Below are positions 33,779 to 44,894 of a stretch of DNA of 64,000 bases, in pieces. The position numbers and the translations under genes were made by a program. The notes under the pieces are model-generated. The model was not told the DNA's origin. It was given only the letters and a program-made list of their open reading frames with translations, and did not search any database. The first letter of the stretch is position 1. Every line of letters starts with the position of its first letter. This stretch comes from Lotus japonicus (taxonomy: Eukaryota > Streptophyta > Magnoliopsida > Fabales > Fabaceae), in the NCBI RefSeq assembly GCF_012489685.1, contig NC_080043.1, positions 39,943,127 through 40,007,126 on the forward strand, in the 5' to 3' direction.

Positions 33779-36700
33779 GGATCCTATCTTGGAACTGCCG
33801 GGGGCTTGGGAACCCACGTGCAGTTCGAGCCTTGCGAAGGCTCATCCGTTCAAAAGATCCTGACGTGGTCTTCGCCATGGAGACTCGTCGTTCAGATAGT
33901 GAGATGGCATCTTTGCGTGGTTTTGGTGGCTTTGGGAACATCTTTCCAGTGTCTTGCACAGGTTCTGGCCGTTCAAGAGCTGGTGGCTTGTGTTTATGGT
34001 GGGGAGAAGGAACTGAAATTACGGTAGTTCATTCTTCACTTAACCATATTTTATTTATGATTAAACACCATGACTCTAATATTCTTATGCAGGTTCTGGC
34101 AGTTTATGGGTGGCCTGATGACCAGAATAAATGGCGCACTTGGCGAATGATAAATGATTATAAGCTGGCTGATATCGTCCCTTGGCTATGTATTGGCGAT
34201 TTTAATGATATCCTGAGTCCTATGGACAAAATTGGAGGTAACCCAGTGAATGTGTCTCACATTCACTTGGCTTTAGACACTATTTCTGAGTGTGGTCTCC
34301 GAGATGTTGACTATTCTGGGTACCGTTATACTTGGTCTAATAAGAGGAAGTCTCCTGACACAATTGAGGAGAGGTTGGATTTTGCACTTCTTAATGACAG
34401 CTGGTTAGAGTTGTGGCCTGTGAATAATGTTTCTCATCTACCTCGGTACCGTTCTGATCACAACCCCATTATGTTCGCTTGTGGTACTCGTAGGTCATCT
34501 GTTTTTAGGCCGAGAGTCCACATGTTCAGATTTGAGGAATTATGGCTCCAAAGCGGGGCGGAGTGTGCAGAGGTGATAGCGGAGACCTGGAACCGTACTG
34601 GCCCGGATATTGTTTCTAAATTATCCGAGGTTGGAAGTTCTCTTGACAGCTGGGGACGTGAGAAATACGGAGATGTGGCCAAACAGGTTTCGGATTTGAA
34701 GTCCAGACTTCAGATTCTGCAGGGTCAAAACCAGTCCACACCGGTTGTTGATGAAACAGCTGAGATTGAGAGCAAACTTGATGTTCTCCTTGAACAGGAG
34801 GAGGTGGTTTGGTGCCAGCGATCACGAGCCAATTGGCTCCATCATGGTGATAGGAATACACATTTTTTCCACACAAAGGCCACGCAGCGACGCAAAAGAA
34901 ATACGATTGAGGAGCTGAAGGATGACAGGGGGCGCAAAGTGGAGGAGGATAAGGATATTTACCGGGTTCTAGCAGGTTACTTTACGAACCTCTTCACTTC
35001 CAATGGTCCTGTCGACATTGAGTCAGTCACATCGCTAGTGTCAGGAAGAATCTCACCACATCACTACCAGATCTTGTCCACTCCTTTTACTAAAGAGGAT
35101 GTGGAAGAGGCCCTGTTCCAAATGCACCCAACTAAAGCACCGGGGTGTGATGGTTTGCCTGCTTTGTTTTACCAAAAATTTTGGCATATTATCGGCGACG
35201 ATGTTTCACATTTCTGCCTGCAGGTCCTTCATGGAGACATCTCACCAGGTATTATCAATAAAACTCTTCTTGTTTTAATACCTAAGGTAAAGAAACCTAT
35301 GCATGCAAATCAATTTAGGCCCATAAGTCTATGTAATGTGATTTTTAAAATTATTACTAAGACCTTGGCGAATAGGCTAAAAATAATTTTGCCTGATCTT
35401 ATTTGCGAGTCTCAAACTGCCTTTGTTCCTGGTCGTCTGATCACGGATAATGCCTTGGTGGCGTTTGAGTGTTTTCACTATATGAAGAAAAAGATAAGTG
35501 GCCGTAATGGCGTAATGGCTTTAAAATTAGATATGTCAAAAGCGTACGATAGAGTGGAATGGCCTTTTTTGGCGAGTGTATTACAGCAGATGGGGTTCCC
35601 TGCTTCATGGGTGAGCCTCATCATGACTTGTGTGTCCACTGTGGACTTTTCTATTATGTTAAATGGTGCACCTCAGGAACCTTTTCAACCTCATCGAGGT
35701 CTTCGACAAGGGGATCCCCTATCTCCTTATCTTTTTATTCTGTGTGGTGAGGTGTTTTCTGCACTGATCAATAAGGCTGTATTAGCGTCTTCCCTTCATG
35801 GTATAAAAATTGCTAGAACTGCCCCTGTAATTTCCCATTTGTTGTTTGCAGATGACAGTGTCATTTTTGCCCGTGCTACAGTACAGGAGGCTCTGTCCAT
35901 TAAGGCAATTCTTGCCAGTTACGAACAAGCTTCGGGTCAAGTCATTAACCTTGATAAATCGATGCTCTCTTGTAGCCGAAATGTGCCAGATGATTGTTTT
36001 CATGAGCTTAGACAGCTGTTGACTGTAAAGGCGGTGGAGAGCTATGACAAATACCTGGGGCTTCCTACCGTCATTGGTAAGTCGAAGACTCAGATTTTTA
36101 ATTTTGTCAAGGAGCGTGTTTGGAAGAAGCTTAAGGGCTGGAAAGAGAGGTCACTCTCTAGAGCAGGGAGAGAGGTGCTTGTAAAAGCGGTGGCACAGGC
36201 GATTCCGTCCTATGTCATGTCTTGTTTTTTACTCCCTGATGGGTTATGTAACCAGATTGAGGGAATGATTAGCCGGTTCTATTGGGGCGGGGATGTAACG
36301 AGACGTGGCATGCATTGTCTTAGTTGGACGGATTTGTGCAAGGCCAAGGATAATGGCGGACTTGGGTTCAGAGATTTTAAAATGTTTAATTCTGCTTTAG
36401 TAGCCAAAAATTGGTGGCGTATCAAATCCAATCCTGAATCACTTATGGGGAAGGTTTATAGAGCGGTTTATTTCCCGCGAGGCACGATCCGTGGGGCTAA
36501 ACGTGGCTATTGCCCGAGTTATGCTTGGTCTAGTATTATGCGATCTGGTGAGATCTTTGCAACTGGGGGTATGTGGAATATTGGTAATGGCAAAAGTGTT
36601 AAGGCTTGGTCAGACAAGTGGGTTCCAGGGACGGATACACTGGTGTATAGTGTGGAGCTTGCTCAACATTTTGGAGTCACTCTTGTGTCTGACCTTATGC

Positions 36701-37887
36701 TGCCGGGCTTGCTGGCATGGAATAAGGAGCTTATCAATTTTATTTGTTGTCCGCCGACGGCGCAAGCGATTATGGCAATTCCTTTGCCTCTTGTCCCTCA
36801 TGATGATGTTCTGTATTGGCCCTTCTCTTCAGATGGTCATTACTCGACCAAGTCAGGTTACCAATTCCTACGCCACGGCGCTGAAGCTGTTGTTGCGTCC
36901 TCTTCCCAGGTTCCCTCTCTTCCGCGTGCGAATTGGAGGAAGCTTTGGAAAGCTGATGCGCTCCCTCGATGCCGTGAGACGGGGTGGCGGGCGTGCCTTG
37001 AGGTCCTTCCGGTGCGAGCCTACCTTCATGCGCGCGGTTTGGTCACGGACCCGACGTGCCCGCGTTGTTTGGTAGCTCCGGAGACTGTCCAACATGCGTT
37101 GCTCTTTTGCCCGATGGTGCAGCCAATTTGGTTTGCCAGCTCTCTTGGTTTCCGCCTAGCTCATGAGTGCCGAGTGCACGAGTTTGTTTCTGATTTTATG
37201 CAGGTTGCAGACATGTCCAGCCTTGGAGCTTTTCTCACCTTGCTGTATGCGATTTGGATGGCCAGAAATGAGCTATGTTTCAAGGAGAAGGCTTCAACAT
37301 TGGAGCAGATTTTGACCCATGCAGCTTCACTCACACCGCTGCCACCTTTGGAGGGTCCTATGGTTCCGCAAGTTCACCGTCCCAACACTTGGTCCCGTCC
37401 ACATCCGGGCACGTTCAAGATCAATTTTGATGCGGCGATGGCTCCTACCGGCGACGCAGGCTTCGGTCTTGTTGCTAGGAATTCTCGTGGGGAAGTGTTG
37501 GCAGCAGCGTGCTCCTCGCATGGTCCAGCATCATCTTCTTTGTTAGCGGAGGGGCTCTCTTTCCGTTGGGCGCTCGGTTTGGCTATGGATCTTGGTTTCC
37601 GGCGCGTCGTGTTCGAGACCGACTGTCTCCTTCTTTATGAGGCGTGGAAGCGCCGGGGTGGTTGCTCTATTTTAGACTCTTTGATATTAGACTGTCGTCG
37701 TTTGTCTTCTGGTTTTGATGCTTTTGATTTCAGTTTTATTCGCCGTACTGGCAATAGTGTCGCTGATGCTTTAGCTAAGCGTTCTTTTATTTTGGGTGTT
37801 TGGGTTTGGATTGAGGAGATCCCTCAAGACTTTTATGGCTTAGTCCAATCTGATGTAATGGCCTCTGAGCCCTCTGTTTCTTCGTAA
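33775..37887 (+). CDS. LINE ORF2, endonuclease - reverse transcriptase - RNase H
   Basis: 1,370 residues without a stop. An APE-type endonuclease opens the chain (ILSWNCRGLGN at residues 3-13, MET at 36-38, SDHNPI at 227-232). Then comes the RT: PTKAPGCDGLPALFYQ, NQFRPISLCNV, LKLDMSKAYDRVEW, GLRQGDPLSPYLF and the catalytic FADD at 691-694. A zinc-binding zf-RVT segment follows (TCPRCLVAPETVQHALLFCP). A plant-type RNase H closes it, with Asp1219 in INFDAAM, Glu in LLAEGLSFRWAL, Asp in FETDCLLL and Asp in NSVADALAKR. It nicks DNA and copies the RNA at the target. The start overlaps the ORF1 stop, suggesting translation by termination-reinitiation. Confidence 0.95.
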   Translation: MRILSWNCRGLGNPRAVRALRRLIRSKDPDVVFAMETRRSDSEMASLRGFGGFGNIFPVSCTGSGRSRAGGLCLWWGEGTEITVVHSSLNHILFMIKHHDSNILMQVLAVYGWPDDQNKWRTWRMINDYKLADIVPWLCIGDFNDILSPMDKIGGNPVNVSHIHLALDTISECGLRDVDYSGYRYTWSNKRKSPDTIEERLDFALLNDSWLELWPVNNVSHLPRYRSDHNPIMFACGTRRSSVFRPRVHMFRFEELWLQSGAECAEVIAETWNRTGPDIVSKLSEVGSSLDSWGREKYGDVAKQVSDLKSRLQILQGQNQSTPVVDETAEIESKLDVLLEQEEVVWCQRSRANWLHHGDRNTHFFHTKATQRRKRNTIEELKDDRGRKVEEDKDIYRVLAGYFTNLFTSNGPVDIESVTSLVSGRISPHHYQILSTPFTKEDVEEALFQMHPTKAPGCDGLPALFYQKFWHIIGDDVSHFCLQVLHGDISPGIINKTLLVLIPKVKKPMHANQFRPISLCNVIFKIITKTLANRLKIILPDLICESQTAFVPGRLITDNALVAFECFHYMKKKISGRNGVMALKLDMSKAYDRVEWPFLASVLQQMGFPASWVSLIMTCVSTVDFSIMLNGAPQEPFQPHRGLRQGDPLSPYLFILCGEVFSALINKAVLASSLHGIKIARTAPVISHLLFADDSVIFARATVQEALSIKAILASYEQASGQVINLDKSMLSCSRNVPDDCFHELRQLLTVKAVESYDKYLGLPTVIGKSKTQIFNFVKERVWKKLKGWKERSLSRAGREVLVKAVAQAIPSYVMSCFLLPDGLCNQIEGMISRFYWGGDVTRRGMHCLSWTDLCKAKDNGGLGFRDFKMFNSALVAKNWWRIKSNPESLMGKVYRAVYFPRGTIRGAKRGYCPSYAWSSIMRSGEIFATGGMWNIGNGKSVKAWSDKWVPGTDTLVYSVELAQHFGVTLVSDLMLPGLLAWNKELINFICCPPTAQAIMAIPLPLVPHDDVLYWPFSSDGHYSTKSGYQFLRHGAEAVVASSSQVPSLPRANWRKLWKADALPRCRETGWRACLEVLPVRAYLHARGLVTDPTCPRCLVAPETVQHALLFCPMVQPIWFASSLGFRLAHECRVHEFVSDFMQVADMSSLGAFLTLLYAIWMARNELCFKEKASTLEQILTHAASLTPLPPLEGPMVPQVHRPNTWSRPHPGTFKINFDAAMAPTGDAGFGLVARNSRGEVLAAACSSHGPASSSLLAEGLSFRWALGLAMDLGFRRVVFETDCLLLYEAWKRRGGCSILDSLILDCRRLSSGFDAFDFSFIRRTGNSVADALAKRSFILGVWVWIEEIPQDFYGLVQSDVMASEPSVSS

Positions 37888-37911
37888 TTGAATGAATCAT
37901 TTTTCAAAAAA

Positions 37912-37924
37912 AACAATGCTAAAA
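37912..37924. repeat. LINE target-site duplication, 3' copy
   Basis: AACAATGCTAAAA, identical to 32270-32282. Confidence 0.9.
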
Positions 37925-37954
37925 AATGATTGGCCACCAATTAGGTGGTTTTTA

Positions 37955-38259
37955 CTCCCTCCGGTCCTATTTATAAGCATGAAAGAGAAGAAAAATCTTG
38001 GTCCTTTTTATAAGAACCAAATGAAAGTTTGAGCTATATTAATTAATTTTTTCCAATGATGCCCTTATTAATTCTAACTTGTAAAATGTGTCTCATTAAT
38101 TATTCTCTTTCTTTTCCACTTTCCAACACTAATAACAAAGGGTAATTTTGGAAGTTCATTTTAATTTAAGACAAATTTAATGCATTTTATCTAGTTTAAC
38201 TACATTTCTTAAACTATGTGAATTTTTTTTTTGTTGCTTATAAATAGGACCGGAGGGAG
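37955..38259. mobile_element. Stowaway MITE
   Basis: CTCCCTCCGGTCCTATTTATAA at the left end is mirrored by TTATAAATAGGACCGGAGGGAG at the right end. Both sides carry the TA target (37953-37954 and 38260-38261). The ends are the classical Stowaway (Tc1/mariner) signature. 305 bp, no ORF; moved by a transposase from elsewhere. Confidence 0.95.
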
Positions 38260-38309
38260 TATTATAGATAAAAACATGGTTAAAATTGTTCAACAGAAAA
38301 AATATGATT

Positions 38310-38636
38310 GGATTAGAAGTAGGTAGTGGATAGTTAATGTGAATCAATATTGAATGTAGTGGATAATTAATGTGAATCAAAAATGAATGTTAGTCAAATT
38401 TGGGTAAAAAATATTTCGAAAATAAAATAAATTGCAGGTGCTATTACATGGCTACCCTTAGATAAAAAAACAATTAGCAAAGATGTCACTTCCAAGTTTC
38501 CAAAAGTGGTAATAAGATTTTCATTTTGATTTTTTTTAATCATGGAAAAATTGCTGAAACCTCCTTCATTGCTTGCCAAGTGTCAAAACTTGCCATCTTT
38601 TAGGTTCTCTTTTATATACTATTTAGATTTAGATTG
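38310..38636. repeat. Dispersed repeat, copy B
   Basis: Counterpart of 29660-29945. It includes GATTGGATTAGAAGTAGG, TTCCAAGTTTCCAAAAGTGG, GCCAAGTGTCAAAACTTGCC and TTCTCTTTTATATACTATTT. Non-coding. Confidence 0.7.
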
Positions 38637-38964
38637 GGATTTCATTCCCGTTCTTCTGATTGTGTGGTACTAGTCTCTCAAATGCCGTGTAACTAATTTC
38701 TCTCATAATTTTCCTATATGCTGAGCATTATATTTTCTTGGAAGCATCCAATATTGAAGTTATTTAGCTCCTGCAATTGCAATGAGCTTCCATCCAAACC
38801 ATTGTTAATGTCAGAAAGCCAAAAATAGATTATTTCAACAAATATTGATGAGATATGGTAAATTATGGCGTAATATTTGACAAGAAGGTTGAACAATACT
38901 TAGGTCTATTCTATCAAAATAATTTTTCTTTTTCCTATAAGGTAAAACTCGAGGATGAGTGATG

Positions 38965-39236
38965 AAAGCATTTGGTTGCAGTTTTGTTTTTCAGTTCTCA
39001 AAACAATTTTCAGAAACAATTTTTAAAAACAGTTTCCAGAAGAAGAAAACAGGTTGAATGACATGTTTTCCAACATTTAGAAATCTGATATCTAAAAACT
39101 AAAAACAGAAACTGAAAACATTTTTTAGCTGTTTCGGTTTTTTAGTTTTAAAAACTGAAAATGAGAGTTTTTGAAAACAGGTCATACCAAACAAGTTTTC
39201 AGTTTTTGTTTTGAAAACAGGAAACAAACAGGCCCT
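38965..39236. mobile_element. Probable MITE, AAACAGTTTT-rich
   Basis: The block is a self-complementary mass of GTTTTCAGTTTT and AAAACTGAAAAC words. It begins near CATTTGGTTGCAGTTTTG and ends CAAAACAGG..ACAAACAGGCCC, like the GGGCCTGTTTG ends of plant hAT/Mutator-type MITEs. Target duplications were not resolved. Confidence 0.45.
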
Positions 39237-39542
39237 TACTTACTGGACTGATCAAGATTAGAACAGGATATCCCTTTCATTCAATACAAAGAGTAAATTT
39301 CATATACCTATAAGGGTAAAATGACATCATTCCTATAGACCAAACAATGCTTAGAGGGGAAAAAAGGTGAGAAAGTAATAAACAAGACAAAAGATGTGGG
39401 AAAAATTACAAAAGACAAAAAGTGTAGGTATTAAAACATTTCACATGGATCCCAAAATGTTGAGGATTGATGATTAGTTGAATCATGCACAGATAGATAT
39501 GTTGTTTTGTTGTGAAGAGCTTCCTTTCTATTCTCTCTCAAA

Positions 39543-41696
39543 CTATGCCGAGCAGCATCCAACCTTTTTAACAGCTGAGACATCATCTTTACTGCCAACA
39601 TTGATTGTCTGCCCCTTGGGCAAGGCTGCAGGGTCATCCCCGATCTCGAGCGTCTTCTTACTAACAACTCGATATATCTGAGTGAGAACCTCTGTGAAAG
39701 CATTGTCGACATTCAAGGACTCGAGGGCAGAGGTTTCCATGAAAAAAGTATTTTCCCTTTCAGCAAACCCCTTGGCATCATCGGTGGACACGGCACGCAA
39801 GTGACGAAGATCTGCCTTGTTTCCCACAAGCATAATTACGATGTTGGCATCTGTGTGATCACGAAGTTCCTTTAACCATCTCTCCACATTTTCAAAAGTC
39901 ACATGTCTAGTAACATCATACACAAGCAATGCACCAACAGCTCCTCGATAATATGCGCTTGTGATTGCACGATATCTGCAGCAATTAACAAGAGTGAGAC
40001 TGAGATATACTGCGTTATGGAATGCATATAATGTAACTAGTCATAATAAGTAAGTTTCATGAGGCAGATGAAAAATAACTGCAAGTTTACAAGTGTAAGC
40101 ATACTACAGCTAGGTTACAAATCAGATCATTGTAAAAACTAAAAAGATTTATTTTCTTCAAACTCATCTCTGTTCCTATTTTATTTAGTGTAAGCTCCTA
40201 TTTCGATTCTCCAAATATAATAGTCATGACTTCAACCCTCCAAATAATTTCAACATCAAGTTAGTCCCTCAACCATCGTATCAAGTTAGTCCCTCAACCA
40301 TCGTAAGTGGCACCAACTCTTTTGTACAGATTGAGGGATTAAATCGATGTCAATGATTGAAGGACAGAATCGAGGTAATTTCTATATTAAGTTGTTACTA
40401 TACTCATGCAGCCCGCAATAGCTCCGCTCCACTCTCATATATTGGACCATGTTTGTCCATGAGTATACACCATTCTCATTGGCATAATGAAAATAAACCA
40501 AAGTATCTCATTAAACCTCAGCCTAAAGTACAAATAACCATCCTAGTCCTACACTACACACAAAGCTAACACCATTTCATTAAGCATTGATCAGAAGTTT
40601 GAAACAGTGATATTTTAGTTAACAGGTCACAGACTCAAAGCTCTGTTTCATTTCATTTAAAGTAAGTATCTGGTGTATGAACAACATGAAAGCAAGCCAA
40701 ACTTTAGAAGTCACATGATCAACTTCACATTTTATTTCCTGTCATCTTCCCATTATATCTCTAGGACAACACACTACTAAAGAAAGTAAGCAAATTGGCA
40801 AACTGAAAAAATATCAGAACTTGCAAAAATCAATGGGTCTAGAAGAAATGTTGTATGATCTATCGCCCCTCCCCACCAGCTTCCATCACATGAAAACCAA
40901 CAACGGGAAAACAGCCATCAACCCCTTCATTATTTCACCAAATCAATGATTTCATCAAATCCATCACTTGAAAGTTGAAACCAAACAACGAGAAATAAGC
41001 CATCAATCAATTCATTATATCACCAAATGATCAATTTCATCAATTGTGCAACTTGCTTCATACATCCATCCACAATGCCATAAATAGTACTATGAATTAG
41101 TCACATGAATGGTACCCAAATCATCCCCACCCCAGAAAAATGTGAACGGCATTCTCCATCCTACACCAAAATCTAATGCCTAATCACATGTTTGCATTCC
41201 TTTTTCAAAAAAAAAGGACATTGCCTAACATTCCATTGTCCTGATGATCCAGATCAAAAGCAATAACCCCCACAACCAACAAAAAAAAATCGCACAGCAT
41301 GCACCATTGCTAAATCAAATCCCAAGCTAAAAACTAATACACCCCATTAAAGAAATCAACACAAAGCATTTCCAATCATGAAAAACCCAGCCATACAAAA
41401 ACTAGAAAGAGAAATCCCAAATTGAATGAGATCAGAGCCAATGAGGAAAACCGAAAAAAAAGCAAAAGGGGTAACCTTTCTTGGCCAGCGGTGTCCCAAA
41501 TTTGCGCCTTTACAATCTTATCATCAACATGGATACTGCGGGTGGCGAATTCAACACCAATGGTGGATTTGGATTCCAAGCTAAACTCATTTTTGGTGAA
41601 TCGAGACAATAGATTGGATTTCCCAACGCCAGAGTCTCCGATCAGAACCACCTTGAACAAGTAATCATAATCATCATCCGCTCTGTACGCACCCAT
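39543..41696 (-). CDS. RABA1F: RABA1f-type Rab GTPase (Rab11 class)
   Basis: Two exons, 41696-41476 and 39975-39543, split after the first two bases of Arg74, give 217 residues, the normal Rab length. All nucleotide-binding motifs are present: P-loop GDSGVGKS (20-27), switch I with [14 protein letters not shown] in switch II, NKADL, and SAL. The C-terminus GCCSA offers two Cys for geranylgeranylation and membrane attachment. The sequence follows Arabidopsis RABA1f almost residue for residue (start [20 protein letters not shown], tail [20 protein letters not shown]). RABA1 proteins act between the trans-Golgi network/recycling endosome and the plasma membrane. An in-frame upstream stretch to 41744 lacks an ATG, so 41696 is taken as start. 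The single intron is about 1.5 kb. Confidence 0.95.
40256..40304. repeat. 24-bp tandem duplication in the Rab intron
   Basis: ATCAAGTTAGTCCCTCAACC plus ATCGT occurs twice in tandem. A sequence of opposite sense (GATTGAGGGATTAAAT) follows near 40330, as in the ends of degraded DNA transposons with TTAGTCCCTCAACC termini. It probably marks a small TE relic in the intron. Confidence 0.6.
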
Positions 41697-42071
41697 TTTT
41701 CCTCTTCCTTCAGCTGGATTTGAACTTTGATGGAGGGGTTTCAAAAGATCTGAGATTCAATGAAATGGGTCAGTTTGGTTAATGGTTTTTAAGGCATTCG
41801 ATTTGGTAACTGCGTATAAAGCTTGAAACTTTCAGCATTGGAGAGAAAAGGGTCGTTGAATTTCTTTGATTACAGGAGGAGGAGGAGGAGGGAGAAGCAT
41901 TCAAAGCTGGAATGATATCTGTTTCTGTCTTCAGATAGAAAACACACCCACACGGTTTGCTTCTTTTTACGTTTTTCTTTCACCCCACCATAGGTCTTGT
42001 CTCTTTTTTTTTATTTGAGAAAATCAAGGAAAAAAGTTTTCAAGGCTTCAAATTTCAAAAGTTGATGATCT

Positions 42072-42072
<1 letters not shown>

Positions 42073-42109
<37 letters not shown>
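42073..42109. repeat. TTA microsatellite
   Basis: About twelve TAT/ATT trinucleotide units in a row, upstream of the Rab gene. Confidence 0.95.
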
Positions 42110-42677
42110 TTTAACCTTTTTTTGATAGAATATTTTTAACTTTTTTGAGTAGGGTGTTTATGTGCTAAAAAGCATAAATTTATAAAATTACTAAATTAGG
42201 GTGAGAGAAAATTTAAGAACTACATAATTATATTATTTCCTTTTTAAAAAGATTTATTAAGTAATTAGGTCATTTCATTCCTCTATTTAAAGAGTTTGTT
42301 TATGCATTTGTGATTTGTGACTATTTTCTATTAATAATTTCTATGTGACACAAACAAATAAATATACGTAAGATGGCAGCAGCCAGCAGACATGAAAGTG
42401 GTGGTTTGATGGCAGGGTGCACCCTAGAGAAGAGGTGGCCTTGCACCTAGTAAGCCTTACACCTTGGTCCAAGGTAGTACTTGCAATGTCAAAGGGTTAA
42501 AGTGCAAGAGGAAAATAGTCAAAACACAATAAAGTTGTGGTTTTGTTTATGCTGAAAATTTTACATGTACAAACAAATGGTAAAAAAGAGTAATTTAGAA
42601 CTTAATCAAGTCCTGGGGTGTAGTGTAGGGTCTTTTGATTTGATTACTTATTAACAATAATTATATCTTCACAAGAG
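42110..42677. other. Intergenic sequence
   Basis: AT-rich with no recognised gene or terminal repeat. 42370-42480 is slightly richer in G+C and non-coding. Confidence 0.5.
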
Positions 42678-43066
42678 TTCACTAATGTCTTTTTCTTTTG
42701 ATCGTAACAAACATTTAAATTAAATCGAAGCCGGCATAGAAGCCAAAAGATTCGCCTGCAAGAGGCAATACAAACCCGGAAGCCCCTCTTCTATCCAAAT
42801 CACATCGGAAAGGGTAGGTGCATTCCGAGCCATGTAATCAGCACAAGTATTTCCTTGTCTACGGACAAAGGATAAATCAACAAAGTCAAATAAACGTAAA
42901 AAAACTCATACAATCATGAATAACAGAAAATAAAACAGATCGCCCAGTGCCTTTCTTCCAAGCATAGTACAACTGCAAAGAGTCCGTCTCAAACTGAACA
43001 CGTCGGAACCCCAACTGAGAAGAAATCTCCATCACCCACCGTAGACAAAGAGCTTCACTAATGTCT
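42678..43066 (-). mobile_element. 5'-truncated LINE (RNase H end) with 13-bp target duplication
   Basis: TTCACTAATGTCT is present at 42678-42690 and again at 43054-43066. Between them, on the minus strand, lies the end of a LINE ORF2 RNase H domain (LRWVMEISSQLGFRRVQFETD, then after a frame change RRQGNTCADYMARNAPTLSD and VIWIEEGLPG). A short A/G-rich tail follows. It is about 363 bp and related to, but clearly different from, the ORF2 end of the intact LINE at 37,560-37,880. This is a classic dead-on-arrival insertion. Confidence 0.88.
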
Positions 43067-43546
43067 ATCTTTAAGAGATTTGCATAATATGAAATTTAAA
43101 ACTTCTAAAATTAATTAAAATGATCTAAACATGCAAGTTTGGAATATATTTTGCAACAGGTTTACAACTTTTCCAAAATTAGAGGAAATTGTCCATTAAC
43201 AATAATGATGAGCCATTTACTCTGTCATGTTCTCACCAATTAATAGATAGAAATTTATTTAAAGCATAATATCTCAAAATCCTTTAAACTTGCAATAGAT
43301 TAAAGGATCGCCAAACATTCGGAAATTTAAATAAACTAATATTTTTACTTGTGCGTTGCATAGTGAAATTTGATATTATGTTTGAGGCATGATCAATACC
43401 TTGACTTATACAAATTTGACATGCTAAAAATATTATTTGTTGAGATTCTTATCTCGTGTCATTAAGAAACTAACGTGACTATTCAATAAAACGACTCCTC
43501 AACAGAATATGAAATACCACCCGGCCAGCAAAATCTCGCACAATTT

Positions 43547-44385
43547 TTATGTTCTTTTATAGGCAAAGCAATATATTCAAATGAAGTACAATGAGTACTT
43601 CAACCCAAAACAAGAAAAGAAGAATGTATAAGAAAAAGCTAAAGACGTTATTACATCTGAAGCTGTATATATTAACAAAATACCCCTTGAAAACTAGACC
43701 TTAGAAGAAATGCCTCATTAAAACCTTACTAGGAAAAACCTCATTGATAAAACCTAGTGAAGGAAAAAGTACACAATTCTAAAGTCCAAGCAAAGTTCCA
43801 AGAAGTTACAGAGACCAACCTAAGCCAACTTCTGCCACAAATATCCAAGCCGGCTTCCCCACCACTACCAGGGTTCAAACAATGAAATTTATAAGTTACA
43901 GAGACCAACCTAAGCCAACTTCTGCATAATAAACCATTACATAACCAGCAGTCCCACATACGAATGAATCTACCATCCAATTTACTATCACACAAAGTCC
44001 TCATGCTACCATACCAAGAAATATTAGAAAATTCCCTGCAGCACCCATAATTCACTATCTGCACTATCATTTTCATGAGAAGTGACAATCACATTTTCTA
44101 GAACCAATACAAAATTCATGAATTACAACACATGAAAACACAAATTTGGTTCTGAAAGCCATTCAGAAATTGCATGAGAGAAATCTATATTTTTTGCTTT
44201 TAGCCATGACCAAGTCTTCATACGAATTTGCTAAAATACCTCTCTAGAATCCTGCTCCTTTCCCTGAAAGCCAAATTATTTCGAGCTATCCAAATCTGCC
44301 ACACAACAGCAACCCAAATCACTAATAACCCCTTCTTCACCGAACCAGATCTATTTCCAATGAATTGCCTCAAAAGTTATTAGAA
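43547..44385 (-). mobile_element. Second truncated LINE 3' end
   Basis: On the minus strand, 44372-44250 reads as the zf-RVT/RNase H junction of a plant LINE (VIWVAVVWQIWIARNNLAFRE). It is followed by non-coding sequence and the 3' end phrase TTTGAATATATTGCTTTGCCTAT, common at LINE tails. Inside is a 34-base direct repeat (GTTACAGAGACCAACCTAAGCCAACTTCTG core at about 43804 and 43896). Ends and target duplication were not resolved. Confidence 0.6.
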
Positions 44386-44894
44386 AAAGTATGAATAATG
44401 TACTTAAATTATATGTGAAATTTTATTTTCTTATGTTTAACATAAAAGCATTTCCATGTTAAAATGTTCTTTCCCGTGAGAGTTTTTTAACCTGTAATTT
44501 GAAAAAAAAAACTATATTGTTATGTAGAACACTTTTTATATGAAATTATATTGTTAAATAGTGACGTTCTTACATTTTCCGTTAATGCGCTATTATATAA
44601 AACTATTTTTATATGTTCCTCCCTATGGAAACTCTTAACCTTGTAGTCTAAACTTAAATAAAAATGCGCTATTATGTATTAATGTTTTCTAATGTCCGCA
44701 CAAACATATTTCATCATCAAATTATCATACCTTGATATCTTTTTTTGAAATTATCATCCCTTTATATTTATTTCCTTTTAAAACTTCCAAAAAGTTACCC
44801 AATCACAAAACACAGGAGACAAGAGCTACCTGTGGGACAAACATTCGACGCAGTTTAGGGGAGGCAAAAACACGAGAAGGTTGAACAAAGCTGC
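44386..44894. other. AT-rich spacer before the chimeric ORF
   Basis: Non-coding, AT-rich to about 44,790, then more balanced sequence that could be the leader of the downstream ORF. No TATA box was assigned with confidence. Confidence 0.4.

Larger units (their letters stand above)
32283..37911 (+). mobile_element. Full-length L1-type LINE
   Basis: About 5.6 kb, with a 5' leader of 233 bases, ORF1, ORF2, a short 3' UTR and a terminal A run (37906-37911), bounded by a 13-bp direct repeat (32270-32282 and 37912-37924). Both ORFs are open from end to end. The exact target duplication and intact frames indicate a young insertion, potentially active. The GC content (near 50%) stands out against the AT-rich surroundings. 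Confidence 0.93.

Noticed and set aside
36491..37075. 194-codon ORF in another frame of LINE ORF2
   Set aside because: Overlaps the well-supported RT/RNase H frame and has no motif of its own.
43741..44088. 115-codon ORF on the minus strand as a cysteine-rich small protein
   Set aside because: It falls in the 3' non-coding part of a truncated LINE and its repeat (SWLRLVSVT) comes from a 34-base DNA duplication.
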